DNA from: Chitinophagales bacterium
GTDB taxonomy: Bacteria > Bacteroidota > Bacteroidia > Chitinophagales > JADIYW01
Assembly: GCA_023957215.1 (NCBI GenBank)
Contig: JAMLHH010000001.1
Coordinates: forward strand, 81,383-145,382
Length of the DNA: 64,000 nucleotides
Direction: 5' to 3'
Shown here: positions 37,146-46,775 of the stretch, one piece after another
How the letters are laid out: every line of letters begins with the position of its first letter
Numbering within the stretch: position 1 is the stretch's first letter
Notes under the pieces: generated by a model
What the model saw: only the letters and a program-made list of their open reading frames with translations
Databases searched by the model: none
Told to the model about the DNA's origin: nothing
Position numbers and translations under genes: made by a program

Positions 37146-37180
37146 AAATAAGCAATCGTTGTTTCACGATTGCTTATTTT
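37146..37180 (+). terminator. Terminator after rny
   Basis: AAATAAGCAATCG (37146-37158) pairs with CGATTGCTTATTT (37167-37179) around an 8-base loop and continues into a T-run. It lies about 45 bases after the rny stop. Confidence 0.9.
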
Positions 37181-37431
37181 TTTATACTTGATATATCAGT
37201 CACGAATATTCTTTTTTCTGGTAGAGCATAACATTATAGATAACAGAAAAATAGAAGAGGATTTATATTGTCTAATCTTATTAAGTCACATTTACATTCG
37301 TTTTCTATCTTAGTGATAAAAACATTCTGATGGGCAAATTTTTATACTATTGGCATCAGAGTTAGTTTAGTGATGATAGGGGTCTTATGCTGGCACTACA
37401 ATTTTTTAGCGTCAGAAATAGGAGTGAAATC

Positions 37432-37548
37432 ATGAATAACAATGAATTATTTGAATCTCTTTTTCTGACAATATTATTGACAGGATTATTCGTCGCAAAA
37501 TTAATCCGGTTTGATAAAGAGGAAACTGAAAATAAGAAATCAAGATAA
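37432..37548 (+). CDS. Possible small membrane protein (38 residues)
   Basis: An ATG at 37432 follows AGGAGTG by about 8 bases, a rarely good Shine-Dalgarno for this window. It opens a 38-codon frame with one hydrophobic segment (LFESLFLTILLTGLFVAKLI) and a charged tail. A 20-codon frame beginning at 37373, also hydrophobic, ends in an ATGA overlap with it. The two could be the halves of one decayed or frameshifted small membrane protein. The rest of the 451-base gap (37103-37553) holds only the rny terminator. Confidence 0.3.
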   Translation: MNNNELFESLFLTILLTGLFVAKLIRFDKEETENKKSR

Positions 37549-37553
37549 GTTGG

Positions 37554-39413
37554 TTACTTTCTCCCTTTGTTCTGTTGTCCCTGCTTTTGTTGTTCCATCA
37601 TTTGTTCCACTCTTTCTTGCCATGCAGATTTTTTCTTAGGATTTTTCATATTGGCATCCATTTCTGCTTTTAGAGCTTTTTCATCAATAAAGAATTTCTT
37701 GATGGCATAAGTTTGTATCAATGACAATAGATTAAATAAGAAATAGTAATAGCTCAACGCCGCAGAAAACGAGTTAAACATAAATAAGAACATGATAGGC
37801 GTAAAGTATTGCATCATCTGCATCTGCTTAGCCATTGCATTGTCAGTGGCCATACTCGCTTGTTGCTGACTCATAATCCTACTGTAACCAATGGAGGTAA
37901 TCGCCATCAATAAAGTAAACAAACTGACATGATTACCATAAATCGGAATGGTAAAAGGTAGTGTCATGATAGAATCGTAATGTGACAAATCCGTTGCCCA
38001 TAAGAATGGTTCTTGTCTTAATTCGATGGAGTTAGGAAAAAAACGGTACATCGCAAAAAGAATCGGCATCTGCAACAAGATTGGGAAGCATCCACCCATC
38101 GGATTGACTCCGGCATTTCTAAACAACTCCATTTGCTTGGTGCCTACCATTTGTTTGTCATTGGGGTATTTCTTTTTGAGTGCATCTATTTCAGGTTTTA
38201 ATATCGCCATTTTAGCAGATGAAACGAGCTGTTTTCTATTGAGTGGTGTTAAAACAAGTTTTAGCAAGAGTGTCAATATGAAAATAATCACTCCATAGTT
38301 AGAGATAAATTTCCCCAAAATATTAAAAACCGGAATAATCAAGAAACGGTTGACCCAACCAAAAATCGCCCAACCCAAAGGAATGATTTCATCCAATCCG
38401 ATTTTCATCTTTTTGAGGTCGGTGTATTTATTGGGGGCAAATAGCCATTGCATTTCAAAGTTAAAATCCTTTCCTTTTTCCAATTGAAGTTGTAAGTCGG
38501 CATTAGCAGATTTTACAATATCCTCTCCTACAGGATTGGGATTTGCGCCCAATGTCGCACCACTATTAAATGGTGTTTTCATGGATATTAGTGTATTATT
38601 GAAAAACTTTTGCTTAAAGCTGACCCACTGAAGTTGCTCTTCTATTGTCTTGTCTTCATTTTTCCTTGCACTCAGCTCATCCACATTCTCTTTGCTGTTT
38701 CTGTAATAGACATTGGAATACATTCGTTCTTCCTTGATATTGTCTTCCAAAGAAGGCATATCTTGATTCCACTGAATATCTAAGGTTTTTGAAAGTGGCG
38801 AAATAAACTGCGAAGCATTGATGGATTTCACTTGAAAGTCCACCAAATATCCTTTTCCGTGTATGATATATGATTGGACGTATTGGGCATCAGAACCAAA
38901 ATTCAACACAAAGTCAACATGATAGACGTCTTCACCGCTCAGCTCGGAAGAAGTGGCTTTTGTGTCAAAATACAAATCTTTGGTATCAATAGCTTTATTG
39001 GTATTATTGATAAACGAAATGCCAAATTCATTTTCATTACCTTGAAAGAGTATCAAAGGTTTTTGATCGTGGGTTTTATAGTTTTTGAGTTCTACACTTT
39101 TAATCACACCGCCTTTACTGTCAAAAATATAAACAGCATCTTCATTTTCGACAACAATTTCTTTAGAAGTCCCTGTGATAAAAGGAATAGTACTGTCAAT
39201 TTTATTTTCTACCGCTGTAGGAAGTGTCTGTGAAGAATCCATCGCAATATCAGTCTTACCCACGGTATCCGCATGGGTACTGTCTTGCTGGATAGTAGAA
39301 ACGATTTGCGCCTTTCTTTTTTCTATATCTGCCTGTTGTTTATAACTCCAAAAGACATAACCGACAGTAAGCAATGCCAATAAAATAAAACCTGTAATGG
39401 TATTTTTATCCAT
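37554..39413 (-). CDS. yidC: Membrane protein insertase YidC
   Basis: YidC inserts proteins into the inner membrane, alone or with SecYEG. The 619 residues have an N-terminal anchor (ITGFILLALLTVGYVFWSY), a large periplasmic beta domain (~60-350) and the conserved five-span core. The core carries the NRKQLVSSAKMAILKPEIDALKKKYPND stretch and MGGCFPILLQMPILFAMYRFF. The C-terminal tail is basic (QQKQGQQNKGRK), as expected for ribosome contact. The ATG at 39413 is preferred to an open frame reaching 39470, because a -7 box lies at 39441-39433. Confidence 0.96.
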   Translation of the reverse strand: MDKNTITGFILLALLTVGYVFWSYKQQADIEKRKAQIVSTIQQDSTHADTVGKTDIAMDSSQTLPTAVENKIDSTIPFITGTSKEIVVENEDAVYIFDSKGGVIKSVELKNYKTHDQKPLILFQGNENEFGISFINNTNKAIDTKDLYFDTKATSSELSGEDVYHVDFVLNFGSDAQYVQSYIIHGKGYLVDFQVKSINASQFISPLSKTLDIQWNQDMPSLEDNIKEERMYSNVYYRNSKENVDELSARKNEDKTIEEQLQWVSFKQKFFNNTLISMKTPFNSGATLGANPNPVGEDIVKSANADLQLQLEKGKDFNFEMQWLFAPNKYTDLKKMKIGLDEIIPLGWAIFGWVNRFLIIPVFNILGKFISNYGVIIFILTLLLKLVLTPLNRKQLVSSAKMAILKPEIDALKKKYPNDKQMVGTKQMELFRNAGVNPMGGCFPILLQMPILFAMYRFFPNSIELRQEPFLWATDLSHYDSIMTLPFTIPIYGNHVSLFTLLMAITSIGYSRIMSQQQASMATDNAMAKQMQMMQYFTPIMFLFMFNSFSAALSYYYFLFNLLSLIQTYAIKKFFIDEKALKAEMDANMKNPKKKSAWQERVEQMMEQQKQGQQNKGRK

Positions 39414-39432
39414 CCTTGAAATTTTGTAAAAC

Positions 39433-39441
39433 GCAAAGATA
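39433..39441 (-). promoter_or_regulatory. -7 box TATCTTTGC of yidC
   Basis: A perfect TAnnTTTGC on the minus strand, 19 bases before the yidC ATG. It is the same nine bases as the tatC box. It supports the start at 39413. Confidence 0.6.
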
Positions 39442-39526
39442 ACATAAAACCATAAAATACTATTGTACACCTATTGGTTTACAATCAATACTATGTTATG
39501 TAATTATAATTTACATGAAAATGAAC

Positions 39527-40270
39527 TCAAGAAGCTCTCAACAACAGACTGTTATAACCTTCACCTACTTCAATATTGAAATAATGTTGCTGTACCATCT
39601 CTAATATGGCCAAAAAGACAAAAACTGCATGAATTTTCGTGGTACACTCTTCAAAAACCTCTTCAAAATAACAAAGGTTTTTAATCGATATTCTGTCAAA
39701 AAGTTTTTCTTTTTCTTCTTCTATGGTATGGTTGTAAGGCACAACACGATGTTCTATTTTTTGATTCCTGTCTTTTAAATCTTCCAATACTTTCTGAAAG
39801 CTTTTATACAATCTGTATAAACTGACCGGCTCTAATTCTATATCGTTGTCAAAAATTTCCAAGATTTCTTTTTGTTCGTTTTCGACTCCTCCTCTACTAA
39901 AAAATTTAGAACGCTCTTCTTCCATGAGCTCCAAGTTTTGAAGTACCGATTTATATCTTTTATACTCTAAAAGCTTTTGTATCAATTCTTCGCGCGGGTC
40001 TATTTCTTCGCCATCTTCATTGAGTTCTTTTCTTGGAATCAACATTTTTGTCTTGATACTCATCAAAGTGGCTGCCACCAAAATAAACTCACTTGCCACT
40101 TCAATTTTCATCTCTTCCAATGAACGGATATAGTCCAAAAAATCTTCCGTAATTTGATGAATAGGTATATCCTGAATATCTAATTCATCCCTTTCTATAA
40201 AGAAAAGCAACAAATCAAATGGCCCTTCAAACTGTGGTAATGATATTTTATAGATATTTGTATCAGACAT
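39527..40270 (-). CDS. scpA: Segregation and condensation protein A
   Basis: ScpA is the kleisin that bridges Smc heads with ScpB in chromosome condensation. The 247 residues begin with the typical YKISLPQFEGPFDLLLFFIERDELDIQDIPI and continue with EFILVAATLMSIKTKMLIPR. The C-terminal winged helix includes VFVFLAILEMVQQHYFNIEV. The ATG at 40270 is used; the codon before it is TTG. smc and scpB are not nearby. It is divergent from the deacetylase-like gene, with 21 bases between the starts. Confidence 0.93.
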   Translation of the reverse strand: MSDTNIYKISLPQFEGPFDLLLFFIERDELDIQDIPIHQITEDFLDYIRSLEEMKIEVASEFILVAATLMSIKTKMLIPRKELNEDGEEIDPREELIQKLLEYKRYKSVLQNLELMEEERSKFFSRGGVENEQKEILEIFDNDIELEPVSLYRLYKSFQKVLEDLKDRNQKIEHRVVPYNHTIEEEKEKLFDRISIKNLCYFEEVFEECTTKIHAVFVFLAILEMVQQHYFNIEVGEGYNSLLLRAS

Positions 40271-40291
40271 CAAGTCGTAAAGATATCATTT

Positions 40292-41569
40292 ATGAATGAA
40301 AATAAGAGAGTTGTCATCCTAAGTTCTATCCGGTCAGAAAGATTAATTTTTGTCTTGGATACCATTTTCGGACAAAGACTGAAAGTTAACTATATACTTA
40401 GTAATCAAAGCAATGTCATACAGGGAAACGATATTGTGATAGAATATAATTTTACACCTTCCACAAGCTATCCATTCATAAAAGCAGAGGAAATTATAGT
40501 CGAAAAAAATATCCATCCGGACTTCAAACCTGCCATTGCTAACCATGAAGAAAATCTACTTATTTTTCCATCTGTAGAATCTTTTTTAGGGTTTGATATT
40601 TTTTCTGCCGTTTTTTATTGTCTGTCACATTACGATGCATATACACAAACCAAGTTTGATGAACACAAGCGAGTAAAATTTGCCGAATGGTTTCCAAGAG
40701 TCTCCGGTTTGGATAGGTTTCCATATATAGAAATTTGGATACAAAAACTCAAAGTTTTCATAGAAGAACAGCAACTCGAGTGTATTTCTCCTACTTTTAA
40801 GCAAGATATTTCCTTTGACATTGATCATTTTTATCTCATCAGCCAAAGACCCCTGATTCATCATATCAAAGCCACGATAAAAGACATTTATTACCTGAGG
40901 TTTTTTAATCTATTTAAAAGATGGATGATTATTTTTGGTTTGGCAGAAGATCCGGGAGAGCGTTTTTTTGATATTTTAGATTATCAAAATAATGAAAAAT
41001 TCAGCTTTTTTATTTTGATGAAACAAGGTGGAAAAGATAGTCTGAACGTACTAAATGAAGTAAAAAGAAAATTGATTAGAAAGTTGGAAAATATCGGTGA
41101 GATAGCCATTCATCCTTCTTATCATTCTTCACAAAAGCCTGAGTTGATTTCTAAAGAGAAAAAACAGTTGGAAGAGATTATCCAAGACAAAGTCAGTGTT
41201 TCCCGGTTTCATTATTTAAAGTTTCAGTTTCCAAACTCATTTTACCATTTGGTCGAAAATGGAATATCTATTGACAAATCTATTGGCTATTACGACCGGT
41301 GTGGGTTTCCTTCTTCCACAAGTCTGCCTTATGATTTTTTTGATCCGGTAGCCAATAAAAAATTAGAGTTACAGATACATCCTTTTGTGTGGATGGATTC
41401 ACAAAATAAATACTACCGTCAGATAGACGAAAAAGAAGAAAAACAAGAACTGATAGAATTAAAATCTTTGGTCAAAAGGTATGACGGTCATTTCAATGTC
41501 GTCTTTCACAACGACAGCATGATAGATAGCCGTTACAGACTCCTCTTCAAGTTTTTACTGTATGGGTAG
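40292..41569 (+). CDS. Polysaccharide deacetylase-like protein (DUF7033 type)
   Basis: The 425-residue protein has an N-terminal domain of DUF7033 type and a NodB-like barrel. Metal-site motifs are visible in degenerate form: SFDIDH (Asp176, Asp178, His179) and HPSYHS (His274-x3-His278). RFHYLKF and FHNDS fit later motifs. Relatives occur beside surface-polysaccharide genes in Bacteroidota. There is no signal peptide, so cytoplasmic action is expected. Activity on a particular sugar is not shown. Confidence 0.7.
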   Translation: MNENKRVVILSSIRSERLIFVLDTIFGQRLKVNYILSNQSNVIQGNDIVIEYNFTPSTSYPFIKAEEIIVEKNIHPDFKPAIANHEENLLIFPSVESFLGFDIFSAVFYCLSHYDAYTQTKFDEHKRVKFAEWFPRVSGLDRFPYIEIWIQKLKVFIEEQQLECISPTFKQDISFDIDHFYLISQRPLIHHIKATIKDIYYLRFFNLFKRWMIIFGLAEDPGERFFDILDYQNNEKFSFFILMKQGGKDSLNVLNEVKRKLIRKLENIGEIAIHPSYHSSQKPELISKEKKQLEEIIQDKVSVSRFHYLKFQFPNSFYHLVENGISIDKSIGYYDRCGFPSSTSLPYDFFDPVANKKLELQIHPFVWMDSQNKYYRQIDEKEEKQELIELKSLVKRYDGHFNVVFHNDSMIDSRYRLLFKFLLYG

Positions 41570-41585
41570 AAGTGGAAATGATTCC

Positions 41586-42806
41586 TCACACTTTCCACTC
41601 ATTAGACAAAAAACTTCGTAAATCGATTGCTAAAATACCTTCCATTGTATTTCCTGAAAACTTATCCATTGTAACCACCATTTTGGGATAATTGTCATTG
41701 ATCTTCTTTAAGTTGCCAAACTCTCTGTCTATAGTTTTTTGTTCGAGTAGAGATAGAGCTACTTGTACATAAAGCTTTTCACCTTGCTTCTCGGCTATAA
41801 AATCAATTTCTTGAGCTCCCAATATTCCAACCTCTACAGAATAACCTTCTGCTAATAGATGATTGTGTACAATGTTTTCCATGACTTTTCCTAAATCTTT
41901 AAGATGATAGCCCCAAAGAGCATTGCGAACTCCTATATTTTCGAAATAATATTTATCACCAATCTCAAAGAGTCTTTTACCTTCGATATCATAACGCTTT
42001 ACCTGGTGTACTAAAAAAGAATTGATAAGATATTGTACATAAAGCTGCACCTGATTGGGTGCCATATTTACTTTTTGAGATTTTAGGAAATCACTAATCT
42101 TTTTAGCTGAAAAAACACTTCCAATATTAGATGCAAAAAAATAAACTAATTGTTCTAAAAATATAGTATTCCGGATAGCGTAGCGATGTATAATATCTCG
42201 AAAAACAATGGTAGAATATATATTCTTTAAGTATTCAAAAACAATTTCATCTTCTAATGACAAATGAATTAGATAAGGTAATCCTCCATATTTTAAATAT
42301 TGCTGTAAGGTGTTTTCTGTGTTTTCTAATTGATGAAATTTTAAAAACTCCAAATAAGTCAAACTATAGACACTTATTTCTATAAATCTACCGCTCAATT
42401 GTCCGGCTATGTCACTTGATAATAGTTTTGCGTTACTGCCGGTACAATATAAATCCATACTATCGTCTAACAGCAAAGAACGAAGCGCAAGTTCAAAGTT
42501 TTCAATTTCTTGAATTTCATCTATAAAAACATAATTCTTTTGACTATCAGACTTTTTATTTAAGACATAATCGTTTAAATGCTCTGCATTTTTAATGTTC
42601 CTAAATTTTAAATCTTCCTTATTAATATAAATGATATTTGATTGGATGTCTTTCCTTTTAATAATATCTATAATTTGAAGCATTAAATAACTCTTCCCTA
42701 CTCGCCTTTGACCGGTAAAAACTTTAATCAAACTTTTTCCAATAAAGGGAAGAACTCGATTAAGATAAAGTGGACGCTGTATGCTATGTGGAAGTTCTTT
42801 TGACAT
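41586..42806 (-). CDS. AAA ATPase with DUF4143 (AAA_14 family)
   Basis: The 406 residues have an N-terminal P-loop ATPase (Walker A FTGQRRVGKS, Walker B NYVFIDEIQEI, sensor YCTGSNAKLL), a winged-helix middle and a C-terminal DUF4143 domain resembling a degenerate PD-(D/E)XK fold (AQEIDFIAEKQGEKLYVQVA). The family is widespread, often singly placed and mobile in distribution; its function is unknown. The ATG at 42806 is chosen over a GTG one codon earlier. It is unlinked in function to its neighbours and may be an acquired gene. An inverted repeat AGTGGAAA/TTTCCACT (41571-41599) spans its stop and may end transcription. Confidence 0.85.
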   Translation of the reverse strand: MSKELPHSIQRPLYLNRVLPFIGKSLIKVFTGQRRVGKSYLMLQIIDIIKRKDIQSNIIYINKEDLKFRNIKNAEHLNDYVLNKKSDSQKNYVFIDEIQEIENFELALRSLLLDDSMDLYCTGSNAKLLSSDIAGQLSGRFIEISVYSLTYLEFLKFHQLENTENTLQQYLKYGGLPYLIHLSLEDEIVFEYLKNIYSTIVFRDIIHRYAIRNTIFLEQLVYFFASNIGSVFSAKKISDFLKSQKVNMAPNQVQLYVQYLINSFLVHQVKRYDIEGKRLFEIGDKYYFENIGVRNALWGYHLKDLGKVMENIVHNHLLAEGYSVEVGILGAQEIDFIAEKQGEKLYVQVALSLLEQKTIDREFGNLKKINDNYPKMVVTMDKFSGNTMEGILAIDLRSFLSNEWKV

Positions 42807-42942
42807 CACTCATTCGTTTATTAAACAAAGATACTAAAAATTATAATCATAACTATAACTTTTAGTAAAATCTTATAAAGTTATAAGTATAACTATAATA
42901 TTTATCTCAATTTGTATTTCAAATCTTGGCTAAAAATCCATT

Positions 42943-43014
42943 GGTACATTGATACATTGATACATTGATACATCGGTACATCGGTATATCGGTACATCGG
43001 TACATCGGTACATT
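42943..43014. repeat. 8-bp tandem array, nine units
   Basis: Nine consecutive units of GRTACATY (GGTACATT, GATACATT, GATACATC, GGTACATC, GGTATATC) fill 72 bases. The array stops 2 bases before the stop codon of the VWA-like membrane protein gene and lies upstream of the DUF4143 ATPase gene. Confidence 0.9.
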
Positions 43015-43016
43015 AA

Positions 43017-45113
43017 TCAATACCTCCCAAACAGCTTCCTTAAAAACCATTCGATACTTAGTAAACATATAATGAGTGCTAATAGCCATTTGAAGTCCAA
43101 TAACGATTTCGTTTTGGCAGACTCTTTGAAAATAGGTTGGATACGTTCGTCTTGAAAAATCAAATCCTTTAAATTTTCTACCTCAGAATAGGTCAACATC
43201 TTTCCATTGTTTTGTAGTGCTATCGTATTCATCAAGCCAAAGTCTGCTTTGATTTGATTGGTTTCTATATCAAAAGCTTGTACGGCAAAACGATACTCAC
43301 TTTTTAAGGTTTGTTGTCCTAATTTTGAACTTGCCTCTATTTTATACGTACCTGTCGGTAGTTTTCCAAGACTATAACTGTATGCATTCGGCGTTTTATC
43401 CATGATAAACTCATCCTGATAACTTTCATCACTCGTGACAACAATTTTCACATCTTCACTATTCACCATTTGGGCACTTTCGTTGTAAATAGAAGCGTCA
43501 AGGTATATCCATTCGCTTTCGTTATAAATCGTTTTATTGGTTCTCACACGGAAAGACCGATGATCAGATTTGTCAGCAATATATTGTACCAATCTTTCTA
43601 CCCATTCTTGGCTATAATTTTGGTGTCCGTATTTGAAATATTCCTGCATAGGCCATCTCCAAATTCCTTCACCCAGCAAAATAGCCGTGATTTTTTGATT
43701 TTGTTCGCCGGTGACTAAAAGTGGTTGGGAAGTTTCCACACTGCCTATCTTTTGTTTCCAACAAATCTCTGCAATCGGTGCAAGCTCTAATTGACCATAA
43801 GGTGCGACCAAGGGTGGAACTTCTTGCAGCCACTTTTGAGAGGCCTCACTCACATAAAATTTTTGATAATTAGAAGAAAAACTCGGGAGCACCTCATTTT
43901 GTACCTTTAAGACATTGCTCAATTTGGCCAGAGATTGCATTTGGTCAAAAGCGGTGATATCTGTTCCGGCAGAATATATCCACCAGACAGAACTGTTTTT
44001 TTGTAAAGCCTGTTGTAGTTTGTTGTTAGCTACTTTATTTTTCACTGAAGGCAACCCATGTAAAATCAACAAATCCACTTTTTCATTTACATTGTTCCAC
44101 TGATCGATTTGCTCTACGTCCACTTCTATGTTTTTCATTTCCCGAAGTGTCTCTCTAATAAATTTAATGTCAGGATGTGGCGCATCGTATAGCAAAAGTA
44201 CTTTTTGCCTACCGTCTATCACTTGTATGTAAAAATCCTGTTGATTATTAGTTGTTATCCTTTCGCCCTCAAATATAGTCGTCTTGATTTTATACTTAAA
44301 AATACCCGCTGATTGCGGTTCGAAGGTAAAAGCTTGTGTTTGATGCCACTCTCTATCTTTGATAGAAAGTTCTTTTTGTTGAAGAATATTACCGCGACTG
44401 TCTTGCAATTGCACATTCACCGTTTTCCCATCTAAATATTCAGCTCCCAAATCGGCTAAAACTTCCACTTCATCACCGATATAGACAAGGTCATTCAACC
44501 TGAGCCTTTGCACTCTCATATCTTTTTGAGTAGAAGTATCACCCAAAGCTATCGTGTAAATCGGAATACCCGCAAAGGATGTATTGTAAATCGGATTAAT
44601 CCCTTGATTATAAATACCATCCGAACTCAATATTACAGCACCGATATGTTGACCATTACTTCTTTGCGCTACCTGCGTAAGCGCTTTGTCAATATCCGTT
44701 CCTTTTTCCTGAAATGCCCGGCTTTTATTTAAAGAATCTAAAATCTCTGTACCAAAATCATATTCCCTGACTTTGTATTTTTTAGAAATCTCAGCTAACG
44801 TTTTTTGATAATTTTCTTGAAAGGTATGAAGTTGATTTTTATCCATTCCCGCGGAAATAGAGGCGGTCCGGTCTTGAATTGCAATGATGACAGGCTCTAT
44901 CTTTTCATTGCTTACTTTTTTTATCAAAGGATTTAAAAGTAGAAGTCCCAAAAGTGAAAGTGCAGCCCATCTTAAAAACGCCATTAAGGCAATCCAAGGT
45001 CGGGCAATCTCAAAGTTTTTAGAACTATTTTTATAAAATAAAAAAGTAATGCCGGCAGCGATGACTGCTACCAATAAAAAAGACCAAGCGGGAGATGTCA
45101 AAATCCATTGCAT
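43017..45113 (-). CDS. Large membrane protein with VWA-like domain
   Basis: The 698 residues have two N-terminal membrane helices (SFLLVAVIAAGITFLFY, FLRWAALSLLGLLLLNP), a VWA-like segment (VIIAIQDRTASIS with a degenerate MIDAS, GAVILSSDGIYNQG), Ig-like and glutamine-amidotransferase-like regions, and one C-terminal helix (WLLALIICLLSIEWFLRKL). This plan is a known but unstudied Bacteroidota membrane protein type, related in layout to Bat aerotolerance proteins. Most of it should be periplasmic. A role in envelope integrity is inference. It follows fabG by 19 bases, so it may be co-transcribed. Confidence 0.7.
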   Translation of the reverse strand: MQWILTSPAWSFLLVAVIAAGITFLFYKNSSKNFEIARPWIALMAFLRWAALSLLGLLLLNPLIKKVSNEKIEPVIIAIQDRTASISAGMDKNQLHTFQENYQKTLAEISKKYKVREYDFGTEILDSLNKSRAFQEKGTDIDKALTQVAQRSNGQHIGAVILSSDGIYNQGINPIYNTSFAGIPIYTIALGDTSTQKDMRVQRLRLNDLVYIGDEVEVLADLGAEYLDGKTVNVQLQDSRGNILQQKELSIKDREWHQTQAFTFEPQSAGIFKYKIKTTIFEGERITTNNQQDFYIQVIDGRQKVLLLYDAPHPDIKFIRETLREMKNIEVDVEQIDQWNNVNEKVDLLILHGLPSVKNKVANNKLQQALQKNSSVWWIYSAGTDITAFDQMQSLAKLSNVLKVQNEVLPSFSSNYQKFYVSEASQKWLQEVPPLVAPYGQLELAPIAEICWKQKIGSVETSQPLLVTGEQNQKITAILLGEGIWRWPMQEYFKYGHQNYSQEWVERLVQYIADKSDHRSFRVRTNKTIYNESEWIYLDASIYNESAQMVNSEDVKIVVTSDESYQDEFIMDKTPNAYSYSLGKLPTGTYKIEASSKLGQQTLKSEYRFAVQAFDIETNQIKADFGLMNTIALQNNGKMLTYSEVENLKDLIFQDERIQPIFKESAKTKSLLDFKWLLALIICLLSIEWFLRKLFGRY

Positions 45114-45132
45114 AGACCTAAATTAATCAAAT

Positions 45133-45867
45133 TTATTGAAGTCCACCACAAACTTGTATCACTTGCCCTGTTATATAGGATGACATTTCTGATGCCAAAA
45201 ACACGGCAACTTGTGCCACTTCATTGGGTTCACCCATTCTGTTCAGACAAGTTTTCCCGTCAAATTCACTTTTTACGGTATCAGATAAATTTTTAGTCAT
45301 ATCTGTCTGTATCCAACCGGGGGCAATGGCATTGCATCTGATTTTGCGCACGCCGTATTCTTTTGCTATTGCTTTGGTAAGACCGATGATTCCGGCTTTG
45401 GATGCAGAATAATTCGCTTGTCCGGCATTGCCGTAAATACCCATGACCGAACTGATATTGATGATAGAACCGCCATTCTTCAACATAGATTTTAAAGTTG
45501 CTTTTGAAAATAAAAAGACAGACTTCAAATTCGTTTGTATGACCTCATCAAAATCCTTTTCACTCATCCGCAAAAGAATACCGTCTTTAGTGATACCCGC
45601 ATTGTTAACGAGAATATCTATTTTACCCAAAAAGACCAAGCTTTCTTTGATGCATCGCTTGACATCCTCTGCGTTGCTTCCATCACAATAAATGGCTTTC
45701 ACGTGTTCCGAACCCAATTCAACCTCTAAAGCTTGTGCTTTTTCGTGAGATTGAAAATAAGTAAAAACAACTTTTGCGCCTTCCTGCACGAAAGCTCTGA
45801 CAATAGCCTCTCCTATGCCTCTGGCACCACCGCTAATGATTGCTGTTTTATTTGCCAAAAGTGCCAT
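45133..45867 (-). CDS. fabG: 3-oxoacyl-[ACP] reductase FabG
   Basis: FabG reduces 3-oxoacyl-ACP with NADPH in fatty-acid synthesis. The 244 residues have the cofactor motif SGGARGIGEA (in place of TGxxxGIG), NNAGITKDGILLRM, the catalytic Ser in INISSVMG, and Tyr/Lys in YSASKAG. The end SSYITGQVIQVCGGLQ is typical. The substrate could be another 3-oxoacyl thioester, since other SDRs share these motifs, but the TKDG(I/M)LLRM segment favours FabG. It lies 20 bases after sucD. Confidence 0.88.
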   Translation of the reverse strand: MALLANKTAIISGGARGIGEAIVRAFVQEGAKVVFTYFQSHEKAQALEVELGSEHVKAIYCDGSNAEDVKRCIKESLVFLGKIDILVNNAGITKDGILLRMSEKDFDEVIQTNLKSVFLFSKATLKSMLKNGGSIINISSVMGIYGNAGQANYSASKAGIIGLTKAIAKEYGVRKIRCNAIAPGWIQTDMTKNLSDTVKSEFDGKTCLNRMGEPNEVAQVAVFLASEMSSYITGQVIQVCGGLQ

Positions 45868-45887
45868 AGAGAGCTTGTTTCTATCTA

Positions 45888-46763
45888 TTACTTGCCATTG
45901 ATGACTTTAGCCATTTCACTACCTATATCGGCAGGAGAATCAACAACATGCACACCACTTTCTCTCAACACTTTCTTCTTGGCATCAGCAGTATCACTTA
46001 CACCACCGATGATTGCTCCTGCATGACCCATTCTTTTACCTTTAGGGGCAGTTTGTCCGGCGATAAATCCGACAATAGGTTTTGTCGCATTGTCTTTTAT
46101 CCAATGGGCAGCATCAATTTCCATTGTACCACCGATTTCTCCGATGATGATAATACCATCCGTTTCGGAATCTTCCATAAAAAGTTGTACGGCCTCTTTG
46201 GTAGAAGTACCGATGACAGGATCACCACCAATACCGATAGCGGTAGAGATTCCCAACCCCGCTTTTACCACTTGGTCTGCGGCTTCATAAGTCAAAGTAC
46301 CTGATTTAGAAACGACTCCTATTCTTCCTTTCTTAAATACAAATCCGGGCATAATACCCACTTTTGCTTCACCGGCAGTAATAATTCCCGGGCAATTCGG
46401 TCCGATGAGACGGCTACCTGATTTTTTGACATAAGCTTTTGCTTTGACCATGTCTTGTGCAGGAATACCCTCAGTGATACAGACGATGAGTTCTATACCG
46501 GCTTCTGCCGCCTCCATGATGGCATCTGCTGCAAATGCAGGTGGAACAAAGATGATAGAAACATTGGCACCGGTTTCATTTTTAGCTTTCTCGACAGTAT
46601 TAAAAACAGGTCTGTCCAAATGTGTTTGTCCTTCTTTACCCGGAGTCACACCACCTACAACATTGGTGCCGTATTCTATCATTTGCGAAGCGTGAAAACT
46701 CCCCTCTTTCCCGGTAAAACCCTGTACTATTATTTTTGAATCTTTGTTAACTAAAATACTCAT
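45888..46763 (-). CDS. sucD: Succinate-CoA ligase, alpha subunit
   Basis: SucD forms succinyl-CoA/succinate with nucleotide phosphorylation in the TCA cycle, together with the beta subunit SucC. The 291 residues have the CoA-binding fold ([23 protein letters not shown]), [20 protein letters not shown], and the phospho-histidine loop [13 protein letters not shown] (His247). The sequence is of full length. sucC is absent from the window, so the subunits are encoded apart here. It lies 12 bases after the ABC ATPase gene. Confidence 0.95.
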   Translation of the reverse strand: MSILVNKDSKIIVQGFTGKEGSFHASQMIEYGTNVVGGVTPGKEGQTHLDRPVFNTVEKAKNETGANVSIIFVPPAFAADAIMEAAEAGIELIVCITEGIPAQDMVKAKAYVKKSGSRLIGPNCPGIITAGEAKVGIMPGFVFKKGRIGVVSKSGTLTYEAADQVVKAGLGISTAIGIGGDPVIGTSTKEAVQLFMEDSETDGIIIIGEIGGTMEIDAAHWIKDNATKPIVGFIAGQTAPKGKRMGHAGAIIGGVSDTADAKKKVLRESGVHVVDSPADIGSEMAKVINGK

Positions 46764-46775
46764 CTTCTATTTTAT

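Noticed and set aside
45733-46739. Plus-strand frames opposite fabG and sucD
   Set aside because: All are antisense to clearly conserved genes.
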